Source: Porphyromonadaceae bacterium UBA4262
GTDB taxonomy: Bacteria; Bacteroidota; Bacteroidia; Bacteroidales; Muribaculaceae
Assembly: GCA_002396085.1 (NCBI GenBank)
Contig: DGWI01000042.1
Span: 1 to 16,950, forward strand
Reading direction: 5' to 3'
DNA length: 16,950 bases
Both the position numbers and the translations under genes were made by a program. A model generated the notes under the pieces. The model was not told the origin of the DNA. It was given only the letters and a program-made list of their open reading frames with translations, and did no database searches. Each line of letters opens with the position of its first letter. Within the stretch, counting starts at the first letter, position 1. Below are positions 6,032 to 12,488 of the stretch, one piece after another.

Positions 6032-6558
6032 CTAAGAAGGTAGCCGCCGAGGGCACCGAGGACGATGTAGATGATGGGGTTGCTGATGACGGGGAGGTGG
6101 CTGTAGATGAGCAGCGCGACGGCAATGGGGATGATGACGGTGCGCCAAGTGATGCCTGCCGCCCGCGCAGTGGTGATGACCGGTGCAATGATGAGCGCAA
6201 CGACGGCGGGACGGATGCCCTTGAAAATGCTGGTGAGGGTGGCGTTGTTCTTGATGGTGTCGGGGGTGAGGAACATGGCAATGGCAAGAATGATGCAGAA
6301 CGAGGGCAAGATGGTGCCGAGGGCGGCAACGATGCTGCCCTTGAACCCGCGCAGACGGTCGCCGATGACCGAGGCGATGTTAACGGCAAGGATGCCCGGC
6401 ATTGCCTGTGCCACAGCCAGCAGGTCGAGAAATTCATCGGCGGGGAGCCAATGGTGCTTGTCGACAATCTCGCGCTGGATGATGCTGATCATGGCCCATC
6501 CACCGCCGAAGGTGAAGAGCCCTATCTTGAAGAATGTTATGAAGAGGCTGGTGTACAA
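6013..6558 (-). CDS. Chromate transporter, half-size ChrA subunit (first of a split pair)
   Basis: Short-chain CHR-family inner-membrane protein of 181 aa, homologous to the half at 4980-5510. It shows the same N-terminal signature (KIGLFTFGGGWAMISIIQRE), the conserved AMPGILAVNIASVIGDRLRG region at about 53-72 and several hydrophobic helices, among them ILPSFCIILAIAMFL, AVVALIIAPVITTA and a C-terminal IIYIVLGALGGYLL. With its partner it would form a two-subunit transporter. Its C terminus is odd: the last residues and the stop codon are read from the G-rich heptamer repeat, which suggests the repeat insertion altered the native 3' end slightly. Upstream, a 63-bp gap to folC holds a different heptamer tract (6568-6602). 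Co-transcription with folC is possible but unproven. Confidence 0.88.
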   Translation of the reverse strand: MYTSLFITFFKIGLFTFGGGWAMISIIQREIVDKHHWLPADEFLDLLAVAQAMPGILAVNIASVIGDRLRGFKGSIVAALGTILPSFCIILAIAMFLTPDTIKNNATLTSIFKGIRPAVVALIIAPVITTARAAGITWRTVIIPIAVALLIYSHLPVISNPIIYIVLGALGGYLLSLRVKG

Positions 6559-6567
6559 GTTTTTTTA

Positions 6568-6602
6568 ATTGAGAATTGTGAATTGAGAATTGTGAATTAA
6601 GA
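6568..6602 (+). repeat. Heptamer tandem repeat, ATTG(A/T)GA type
   Basis: Five consecutive 7-bp units: ATTGAGA, ATTGTGA, ATTGAGA, ATTGTGA and a degenerate ATTAAGA. It lies between chrA and the 3' end of folC. The same family, in the same orientation, recurs on the other side of folC at 7919-7967. Confidence 0.9.
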
Positions 6603-6621
6603 ATTATCGCCCACAAGATGG

Positions 6622-7908
6622 TTATTTAATTGCCGAGAATAATTCGGCAAGGACGTACATGGAGCCGCCGATGTAGATGAGGTCGCTAGGGCTTGCGGCT
6701 GCACGGGCAGCCTGGAGGGCGGTCATCACATCGCGATAACACTCGCCTGTCAGGCCATGAGCCGCAGCCATCGTGCGGAGTTCGTCGGCCGGCAAGGCAC
6801 GGGGTGTCGACGCCTGCGTATAATAATAGGTGGCTTCGCGAGGCAGCAAGGGCAGGATGTGCTGCAAATCCTTGTCGCGCATGAAGCCCATGACCATGTG
6901 CAATTGGTCGTAGTGCTCATGCCTCAACTGGTCGACAACGGCAGTGATGCCTGCAATGTTGTGACCCGAGTCGCAGATGGTGCGACATGGTTCAGTGGCA
7001 ATTGTCATCCAGCGCCCCATCAGGCCTGTGGTGCTAGCGATGCGGTTGAACGAGGCTTTGATTAAATCGGGATTGAGATTCAGCCCCATCTGCTCGAGTA
7101 TCTGCTCGGCTGTGAGTGCCGTGTTGATGTTGTGACGCTGGTAATCGCCTGCCAACTCGCAAGTGACGATGCCATGACGGGTGGTGTTGACAACGAGGCT
7201 GCCAGCCTCATGGTCGATATCGAGGACCTGCGGATTGTCTTGGGCAAATGTGATGGGTGCCTGCAGCAAGTGAGCCGTCTGCTCAAACACTGGGCGAGTC
7301 TCGGCATCGGCCTCGCCAACGACCACCGGGACATGGGGCTTGATGATGCCAGCCTTCTCGCCTGCAATGAGTGCCAGCGTGTGTCCGAGGAACTCGGTGT
7401 GGTCGAGCGAGACATTGGTGATGACACTGAGGATGGGCATGACGATGTTGGTGCTGTCGAGCCTACCGCCCAGGCCTGTCTCGATGACTGCGATGTCGAC
7501 CTGCTGATCGGCAAAGAAACGAAATGCCATGGTCGAGGTCAACTCGAAGAATGACGGCGTGCCGTGGTAATCCATGTCATGAAACTCCTGGACGAAGCGT
7601 GTGACCTCGTCCTGCGAGATCATCTCGCCGTTGACACGGATGCGCTCACGGAAGTCGACAAAGTGAGGCGACGTGAACAACCCCACGCGATAGCCATTGA
7701 GTTGCAGCATCGACGCCAGCATGTGCGAGACCGAGCCTTTGCCGTTGGTTCCGGCAACGTGGATGATGCGATAGTTGCGATGCGGATGCCCGAAAAGCGC
7801 GTCCAGATCACGGCTGGTCTGCAATCCCGGCTTATAGCCACCAGCGCCCTGTCGCTCAAAGGCCGGGCGCTGGTTATATAGGTAGTCGATAGTTTCTTGG
7901 TAATTCAT
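6622..7908 (-). CDS. folC: Bifunctional folylpolyglutamate synthase / dihydrofolate synthase
   Basis: Cytosolic ATP-dependent ligase of 428 aa that joins L-glutamate to dihydropteroate and extends polyglutamate tails on folates. Visible marks of the Mur-ligase family are the ATP-binding loop VAGTNGKGS (K57), the substrate segment GLFTSPHFVDFRERIRVNG (about 72-90), the IETGLGGRLDSTNIV motif, SLDHTEFLG with GEKAGIIK, and the C-terminal domain with DSGHNIAG. The length suits the family. The frame stays open upstream to 8100, but that extension is read from the heptamer repeat and overlaps the rnpB 3' end, so the ATG at 7908 (MNYQETIDYLYNQRPAF) is the start. It lies downstream of rnpB and upstream of chrA on the same strand. 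I see no clear promoter in the 136-bp gap. Confidence 0.96.
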   Translation of the reverse strand: MNYQETIDYLYNQRPAFERQGAGGYKPGLQTSRDLDALFGHPHRNYRIIHVAGTNGKGSVSHMLASMLQLNGYRVGLFTSPHFVDFRERIRVNGEMISQDEVTRFVQEFHDMDYHGTPSFFELTSTMAFRFFADQQVDIAVIETGLGGRLDSTNIVMPILSVITNVSLDHTEFLGHTLALIAGEKAGIIKPHVPVVVGEADAETRPVFEQTAHLLQAPITFAQDNPQVLDIDHEAGSLVVNTTRHGIVTCELAGDYQRHNINTALTAEQILEQMGLNLNPDLIKASFNRIASTTGLMGRWMTIATEPCRTICDSGHNIAGITAVVDQLRHEHYDQLHMVMGFMRDKDLQHILPLLPREATYYYTQASTPRALPADELRTMAAAHGLTGECYRDVMTALQAARAAASPSDLIYIGGSMYVLAELFSAIK

Positions 7909-7918
7909 CCTTATTCTA

Positions 7919-7967
7919 ATTGAGAATTGTGAATTGAGAATTGAGAATTGTGAATTGTGAATTGAGA
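7919..7967 (+). repeat. Heptamer tandem repeat, ATTG(A/T)GA type, 7 units
   Basis: Seven exact 7-bp units in the order ATTGAGA, ATTGTGA, ATTGAGA, ATTGAGA, ATTGTGA, ATTGTGA, ATTGAGA. It sits directly upstream of the folC start. With the tract at 6568-6602 it brackets folC as direct repeats. Confidence 0.95.
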
Positions 7968-8044
7968 CCGCACTGCGCGCAGGCGAACCGTGATAGCGGT
8001 AGACCGTGGCGCGGGTTGTGGGGCAGTGACGGTAAAATAAAAAA
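7968..8044. other. Short GC-rich spacer between rnpB and the heptamer tract
   Basis: About 77 bp. The right edge holds a T-rich run on the minus strand (TTTTTTATTTTA) directly after the rnpB 3' end, probably part of its termination or processing site. The rest contains small inverted elements such as ACCG...CGGT but no convincing gene or promoter. Confidence 0.4.
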
Positions 8045-8411
8045 GCCAGTCGGGCTATAAGCCGGGTTATGTAACTGCCATGTTGGCAGTCGCCTGTCAT
8101 TTATCTGTCCGACACATTGCTGCGCCGATATAGCTGTCTACCCCCCGACAATGGACGAGCAGCCCTTAACTGCCGGTATACTTGACATTGCAACTCACAG
8201 GTGGTGCGGCATGACGTGTCGCCACGCCATCCGGTGGGCTCTTACCCCGCCTTTTCACCCTTACCAACCGATGGTTGGCGGTCATTTTCTGTCACCTTAA
8301 CCCCAAGGTCACCCCTGGCTTCCCGTTAAGAAATGTGATGCTCTGTGTTGCCCGGACTTTCCTCTCGGCGGCCGTCTCCAGTGACGCCGAGCGACAAGCC
8401 ACCCAACTGGC
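8045..8411 (-). ncRNA. rnpB: RNase P RNA, bacterial type A
   Basis: Catalytic RNA of RNase P, which cuts the 5' leader from pre-tRNAs; about 367 nt. On the minus strand the universal core GAGGAAAGTCCGGGC is at 8364-8350. GGTGAAAAGGCGGGGTAAGA with the following GCCCACCGG (the GGTAAGAGC region) lies near 8270-8230, and the 3' core ACATAACCCGGCTTATAG is close to the end. The termini pair as P1: GCCAGTTGGG (8411-8402) with CCCGACTGGC (8054-8045), ten pairs including one G-U, which fixes both ends. A T-rich run follows the 3' end. A TAACTTTG box at 8424-8417 sits 6 nt before the first base. Open frames across this segment are not genes. Confidence 0.96.
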
Positions 8412-8416
8412 GGGTG

Positions 8417-8424
8417 CAAAGTTA
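8417..8424 (-). promoter_or_regulatory. Predicted rnpB promoter -7 box
   Basis: TAACTTTG matches TAnnTTTG and ends 6 nt before the rnpB 5' end deduced from helix P1, so it works as a local ruler for start sites. A clear -33 TTG is not visible; that region is a heptamer repeat tract. Confidence 0.65.
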
Positions 8425-8430
8425 CTACAA

Positions 8431-8466
8431 AGTTTTCAGTTTTCGGTTTTCGGTTTTCGGTTTTTT
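8431..8466 (+). repeat. Heptamer tandem repeat, (A/G)GTTTTC type
   Basis: Five 7-bp units: AGTTTTC twice, GGTTTTC twice, then GGTTTTT. It lies directly upstream of the rnpB -7 box, in the gap between divergent rnpB and htrA. Confidence 0.85.
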
Positions 8467-8552
8467 GAGTCAGATGTAGTTTTTTTGTTGTTAAACCAGT
8501 TAAAAAGGGCCTATTTGTTGCTTAAAAACTGCTAAAATACGGCATTTTGGCA

Positions 8553-8582
8553 TTGTGGTTGCAAATAATAATAGTACTTTTG
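8553..8582 (+). promoter_or_regulatory. Predicted htrA promoter
   Basis: TTG (8553-8555) lies 19 bp before TACTTTTG (8575-8582), matching the Bacteroidota consensus. Predicted initiation near 8588 gives a 5' leader of about 66 nt and supports the internal ATG at 8654 as the start of htrA. Confidence 0.65.
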
Positions 8583-8653
8583 GCGTTGTAAAGCAAAAGT
8601 TAAATTTAACGATTACAAATTTTAAAACGGACAATATTTTAACATTTAAGATT

Positions 8654-10204
8654 ATGAAAAAGAATAGTAAGATTGCCTTGATGCTCGTTGGAGCATCGGT
8701 ACTAGGATCAGCGACGACGCTGATGGGCGAGAGTGCGCTGCGCAGCGCAGGCTATGATGTAGACACCTACATCCCCAGCAAGGAATCGGTCAGTATGGAC
8801 GACAGTTTTGTACGCACTGCATCTAACCGCACCGCCATCGCAGCCGGTGTTGACTTCACTGGCGTGGCCGAGAGTACAATCAACAGTGTGGTTAGCATCA
8901 AGAGTTTTGAGACACCCAAGCAGCAATATTATCAAGGTGGCGGCATCGACCCGTTTGAGTTCTTCTTTGGCCCAGGCTTCGGTTTCGGCAACGGGCAGCG
9001 TGGTCGTTCGCAGCAGCCCGAGCAGAAGAGCGAACCTCAAGCCAAGGGCACAGGTTCGGGCGTGATCATCAGCAACGACGGCTACATTGTGACCAATAAC
9101 CACGTGATCGATGGTGCCGAAAAGTTGGAGGTGACACTGAACGACAATAGCAAGTACAACGCAACCGTTGTGGGCACCGACCCCAATACCGACATCGCCC
9201 TCATCAAGATCAATGGCGCCAAGAACCTGCACCCCATCACCTTCGGCAACAGCGACAATGTCAAGGTTGGCGAGTGGGCTGTGGCTGTGGGCAACCCCTT
9301 CGGCTTCAACTCGACAGTGACCGCCGGCATCATCAGCGCCAAGGGGCGTGGTCTGGCCGAGAGTTCGAGCATGGGCATCAAGTCGTTTATCCAGCACGAT
9401 GCCGCCGTCAATCCCGGCAATAGTGGCGGTGCACTGGTCAATATGGCCGGCGAACTGATTGGCATTAACACGATGATATACTCAACCACAGGCACCTATT
9501 CGGGCTGCTCGTTCTCAGTACCTAGCAACACGGTGAAAAAGGTGGTTACCGACCTTAAACAATATGGCACCGTGCAACGTGCTGTCTTCGGCATCCAATA
9601 CACCGAACTTGATGCCGACAAGGCCAAGGAGCACAAGATCACTGTCACCAACGAGGGTATCTATGTTGCCAAAGTGAACGACCGCAGTGCCGCCATGGAA
9701 GCCGGCATTGAGGAGGGCGACGTGATTGTGAAACTGAATGGCGTTAGCGTGAAGAACAGCGGTGAGATGCAGGAGCAGATGAACAAACTGCGCCCGGGCG
9801 ACAAGGCCGAGGTGAGTTACTACCGCGACAACAAGTTGCGCACAACCACTGTGACCTTCAAGAACAACCAAGGCAACACCAAAATCACCAAGAGCAGCGA
9901 CATCATGTCACTGGGTTGCGCCTTTGCCGAGTTGAGCAGCAAGGAGAAGAGAGACTTGAACATCTCGCATGGCGTGAAGGTGGCCGGTCTGCAAGCAGGC
10001 AAGTTCAAGGCTAATGGCATCAAGAACGGCCTGATCATCACTAGCATCAACCAGCAGCCTGTCGACAGCCAAGACGATGTAGAGCAAATCTACAACCAGA
10101 TTATGCGCTCGCAGGACGAGGACAAGGTGATGGTGATTACCGGCTTGACCCAGACGGGCAAGAAGGTCTACTATGCCGTCGACTTGAGCGACCTAGAAGA
10201 GTAA
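8654..10204 (+). CDS. Periplasmic serine protease, HtrA/DegP (Do) family
   Basis: Envelope quality-control protease/chaperone of 516 aa that degrades misfolded periplasmic proteins. The N terminus KKNSKIALMLVGASVLGSA is a signal peptide or membrane anchor. The trypsin-like domain carries the full triad: H150 (TNNHVIDGA), D180 (NTDIALIKI) and S257 (NPGNSGGALV). Before it lies a Gly/Phe- and Gln-rich stretch (FFFGPGFGFGNGQRGRSQQ) at about 95-115, equivalent to the LA loop. Two PDZ domains follow, at about 300-400 (GIYVAKVNDRSAAMEAGIEE, GDVIVKLNG) and about 415-515 (GVKVAGLQAGKFKANGIKNG, LIITSINQQPV). The frame is open upstream to 8555, but the predicted promoter and the signal peptide favour the ATG at 8654. 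It is a single gene, closed by a strong hairpin at 10270-10299. The active site is complete, so it should be proteolytic. Confidence 0.96.
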   Translation: MKKNSKIALMLVGASVLGSATTLMGESALRSAGYDVDTYIPSKESVSMDDSFVRTASNRTAIAAGVDFTGVAESTINSVVSIKSFETPKQQYYQGGGIDPFEFFFGPGFGFGNGQRGRSQQPEQKSEPQAKGTGSGVIISNDGYIVTNNHVIDGAEKLEVTLNDNSKYNATVVGTDPNTDIALIKINGAKNLHPITFGNSDNVKVGEWAVAVGNPFGFNSTVTAGIISAKGRGLAESSSMGIKSFIQHDAAVNPGNSGGALVNMAGELIGINTMIYSTTGTYSGCSFSVPSNTVKKVVTDLKQYGTVQRAVFGIQYTELDADKAKEHKITVTNEGIYVAKVNDRSAAMEAGIEEGDVIVKLNGVSVKNSGEMQEQMNKLRPGDKAEVSYYRDNKLRTTTVTFKNNQGNTKITKSSDIMSLGCAFAELSSKEKRDLNISHGVKVAGLQAGKFKANGIKNGLIITSINQQPVDSQDDVEQIYNQIMRSQDEDKVMVITGLTQTGKKVYYAVDLSDLEE

Positions 10205-10269
10205 GTTCTGTTATAGTTCCATAGCACAAGTTTTCATGGGATAAGAAACCACCGGAAACTAATATCCGC

Positions 10270-10299
10270 AAAAAAGTTGGCCTTCGGGTCAACTTTTTT
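10270..10299 (+). terminator. Rho-independent terminator after htrA
   Basis: A 13-pair stem (10270-10282 with 10287-10299, one G-T pair) around a TTCG tetraloop. It is A-rich on the left and ends in six T, so it could work on both strands. Confidence 0.9.
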
Positions 10300-10405
10300 A
10301 CTCCAGGAGTGGCTGCTTGGCACGATTTTTGCTATTAAAAAACGGATATTAGACGAGTGGTTTTATATCAGTATCAGTATTAACACCAAAACACGATTAA
10401 CACAC

Positions 10406-11260
10406 ATGAGACAAATTAAGATTTCCCAGCAAATTACCAATCGCGAGACCGGGGCTCTGCAGCGTTACCTGCAGGAGATTGGACGCATCCCGATGATCAG
10501 CACCGATGAGGAGATTGCCCTTGCCGAGCGCATCCACCAGGGCGACGAGGAGGCCGTTCAGCGCCTTGTGGCGGCCAACCTGCGTTTTGTCGTCTCGGTG
10601 GCAAAGCAGTACCAGAATACGGGCATGAGTCTGCTCGACCTGATCAACGAGGGCAACCTGGGCCTGATTCGCGCTGCCCGCAAGTTTGACGAGACGCGTG
10701 GCTTCAAGTTCATCTCCTATGCCGTGTGGTGGGTGCGTCAAGCCATGCTTCAGGCGCTTGCCGAGCAAGGACACATCGTCCGCCTGCCGCTGAATCAGGT
10801 CAACATTCAGGGTAAGGTGAACAAAGCCATCAATGCGTTTGAGCAGGAGAACCAGCGCAAGCCCTCGATTAGCGAACTTGTCGCCATCCTCGACATGCCC
10901 GAGGAGCGCGTGTTTGACGCATTGGTGTCACAGGCCCGCCAGACCTCGGTGGATGCACCGTTTGCCGACGGCGAAGAGAATTGCCTGCTCGATGTGCTGG
11001 CCGACAACGACACTCCCAGTGCCGATGCCGGCGTGACACGCGAGGGCTTGTCGCACGAGATGGCCATCACGCTGCAAAACCTGCAACCTCGCGAGCGCGA
11101 CATCCTGATGATGTCGTTTGGCATTGGCGGTCCCGAGTTGTCGCTCGACGAGATCGGTGCGCGCTTTGACTTGACACGCGAGCGTGTGCGCCAGATACGT
11201 GAGAAGGCCATTCGCCGCCTGCGTGGCAACAACAGCCAGAACCTGAGACCCTACCTCTAA
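10406..11260 (+). CDS. RNA polymerase sigma factor, RpoD/SigA family, divergent paralog of the next gene
   Basis: Sigma-70 protein of 284 aa resembling the short Bacteroidota primary sigma. It has region 1.2 (ALQRYLQEIGRIPMI), region 2.1-2.2 (LVAANLRFVVSVAKQYQ), region 2.3-2.4 (RGFKFISYAVWWVRQAMLQA, F100 onward), region 3 and the region 4.2 helix-turn-helix (LTRERVRQIREKAIRRL, L256 onward). It aligns without gaps through both landmark sites with the gene at 11465. Core- and -10-contacting segments are nearly the same, while region 3 (LNQVNIQGKVNKAINAFEQE) and the C terminus (NNSQNLRPYL in place of KSKLLKSYLG) differ. It is thus probably an alternative or accessory primary-type sigma with overlapping promoter choice. 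The start MRQIKIS matches the paralog's MRQLKIT; upstream in-frame codons run into the terminator at 10270 and are excluded. I see no consensus Bacteroidota promoter in front of it. Confidence 0.93.
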   Translation: MRQIKISQQITNRETGALQRYLQEIGRIPMISTDEEIALAERIHQGDEEAVQRLVAANLRFVVSVAKQYQNTGMSLLDLINEGNLGLIRAARKFDETRGFKFISYAVWWVRQAMLQALAEQGHIVRLPLNQVNIQGKVNKAINAFEQENQRKPSISELVAILDMPEERVFDALVSQARQTSVDAPFADGEENCLLDVLADNDTPSADAGVTREGLSHEMAITLQNLQPRERDILMMSFGIGGPELSLDEIGARFDLTRERVRQIREKAIRRLRGNNSQNLRPYL

Positions 11261-11273
11261 TTGGTTTATGGTG

Positions 11274-11291
11274 TAAGGGTTAAGGGTTAGG
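11274..11291 (+). repeat. Third copy of the G-rich heptamer motif
   Basis: TAAGGGTTAAGGGTTAGG follows the stop of the first sigma gene. It shares 15 bp (GGGTTAAGGGTTAGG) with the inverted repeats at 5521-5540 and 6007-6026. Confidence 0.8.
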
Positions 11292-11364
11292 CTTCTTGCA
11301 AGAATCCATCAACATTGCTGGTTCTCTAGCCTCTTTACTTTAAACTTTGACGCTAACTCCAGGA

Positions 11365-11391
11365 GTTGCTAATTTTTGTAAAATTGGCAAC
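11365..11391 (+). terminator. Possible weak terminator hairpin between the two sigma genes
   Basis: GTTGC (11365-11369) pairs with GCAAC (11387-11391), with an inner ATTTT/AAAAT pairing and a short TTTT after the stem. A smaller AACTCC/GGAGTT inverted repeat overlaps it at 11355-11367. Confidence 0.4.
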
Positions 11392-11406
11392 TTTTGGTGG
11401 TTTCGA

Positions 11407-11438
11407 TTTGGTAGTGTGAAAAAGATATAGTAATTTTG
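11407..11438 (+). promoter_or_regulatory. Predicted rpoD promoter
   Basis: TTTG (11407-11410) lies 20 bp before TAATTTTG (11431-11438), a full Bacteroidota consensus. Initiation near 11444 leaves a leader of about 20 nt before the ATG at 11465. The second sigma gene therefore has its own promoter. Confidence 0.75.
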
Positions 11439-11464
11439 CATGCTTAAAATCATCACAACTAAAG

Positions 11465-12322
11465 ATGAGACAACTCAAGATTACAAAATCGATCACCAAT
11501 CGTGAGAGCGCTTCGCTTGACAAGTACCTCCAGGAGATAGGCCGCAAGGAACTGATCACTGTCGATGAAGAGGTGGAACTGGCCCAGCGCATTCGCGAGG
11601 GTGATCAAGTAGCACTTGACAAACTCGTTAGCGCCAACTTGCGCTTTGTCGTTTCGGTAGCCAAGCAGTATCAAAACCAAGGATTGAGTCTTCCAGACTT
11701 GATTGACGAGGGAAATCTAGGCCTGATTAAGGCGGCTCAGAAATTTGACGAAACGCGTGGCTTCAAGTTTATCTCTTATGCGGTATGGTGGATTCGGCAG
11801 TCGATTCTTCAGGCACTTGCCGAGCAGGCTCGCATCGTGCGTCTTCCACTCAACCAGGTGGGCTCGTTGAACAAGATTGGCAAGGAACTGTCAAAGTTTG
11901 AGCAGGAACATGAGCGCCGTCCCAGCGCCGAGGAACTTGCTGAGCGTCTTGACATCCCTGTCGAGAAAATCAGCGACACGCTCAAGGTGTCGGGTCGTCA
12001 TGTGAGTGTCGATGCTCCGTTTGTCGACGGTGAGGACAACAGTCTGCTGGACGTTCTGCCCAACGACGACAGCCCCATGGCAGATTCAACCTTGACCCAA
12101 GAGTCGCTGAGCAAGGAAGTAAACCGCGCCCTAGATCAACTGAATCCGCGTGAACGCGACATCCTGAAGATGTTCTTCGGCATCGGATGTCAGGAGATGA
12201 CGCTCGAAGAGATTGGTGCCAAGTTTGACTTGACTCGCGAGCGAGTGCGACAAATCAAGGAGAAAGCCATCCGCCGCCTGAAGGGGCAGAAGAGCAAATT
12301 GCTCAAATCCTATCTGGGCTAA
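11465..12322 (+). CDS. rpoD: Primary RNA polymerase sigma factor (sigma-ABfr type)
   Basis: Housekeeping sigma of 285 aa that directs RNA polymerase to the TTG/TAnnTTTG promoters seen across this window. It matches the Bacteroidota RpoD pattern closely: MRQLKITKSITNRESASLDK at the N terminus, LRFVVSVAKQYQNQGLSLPD (region 2.1-2.2), RGFKFISYAVWWIRQSILQA (regions 2.3-2.4), LPLNQVGSLNKIGKELSKFE (region 3), SVDAPFVDGEDNSLLDVL, and the region 4.2 helix-turn-helix LTRERVRQIKEKAIRRLKG, ending in KLLKSYLG. Region 1.1 is absent, as is usual for this phylum. It has a consensus promoter and a strong terminator (12349-12381), so it forms its own transcription unit, with the divergent paralog (10406-11260) just upstream. 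Confidence 0.96.
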   Translation: MRQLKITKSITNRESASLDKYLQEIGRKELITVDEEVELAQRIREGDQVALDKLVSANLRFVVSVAKQYQNQGLSLPDLIDEGNLGLIKAAQKFDETRGFKFISYAVWWIRQSILQALAEQARIVRLPLNQVGSLNKIGKELSKFEQEHERRPSAEELAERLDIPVEKISDTLKVSGRHVSVDAPFVDGEDNSLLDVLPNDDSPMADSTLTQESLSKEVNRALDQLNPRERDILKMFFGIGCQEMTLEEIGAKFDLTRERVRQIKEKAIRRLKGQKSKLLKSYLG

Positions 12323-12348
12323 CGGCAATGGTAAAGCATTAAGGTACT

Positions 12349-12381
12349 GGCTGTCTGATGAGGGCAGCCTTTTTTGTTTTT
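12349..12381 (+). terminator. Rho-independent terminator after rpoD
   Basis: Stem GGCTGTC (12349-12355) with GGCAGCC (12363-12369), including one G-T pair, followed by TTTTTTG and a further T run. Confidence 0.88.
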
Positions 12382-12438
12382 CAGCGACATAGTCTCTGAA
12401 CACCTGAAGGCAACAGAATCGCTGAACACAAGAAAACG

Positions 12439-12470
12439 ACAGTGGGATCCTCGAGAGAGGACCCCACTGT
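12439..12470 (-). terminator. Rho-independent terminator after the TPR gene
   Basis: On the minus strand a 14-pair stem (12470-12457 with 12452-12439, one G-U) around a 4-nt loop is followed by CGTTTTC. It ends the minus-strand operon and faces the rpoD terminator. Confidence 0.85.
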
Positions 12471-12488
12471 TGTGGTGTGATATTGTGA

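Noticed and set aside
7919..7967. Possible kinship of the ATTGTGA heptamers with the CRISPR repeat start (GTTGTGAATTG)
   Set aside because: The shared string is short and AT-rich; the heptamers have no spacer structure and do not contain the rest of the repeat.
7909..8100. Longer folC start at 8100
   Set aside because: The extra 64 codons come from the heptamer repeat and overlap the rnpB 3' end; homologs start near MNYQETIDYL.
8275..8535. An 86-codon plus-strand frame near 8.3-8.5 kb
   Set aside because: It lies antisense across the conserved core of rnpB and runs into a heptamer tract.
10205..10405. A promoter for the first sigma gene
   Set aside because: I searched by eye for TAnnTTTG with an upstream TTG and found none; T-rich stretches near 10330 lack the TA.
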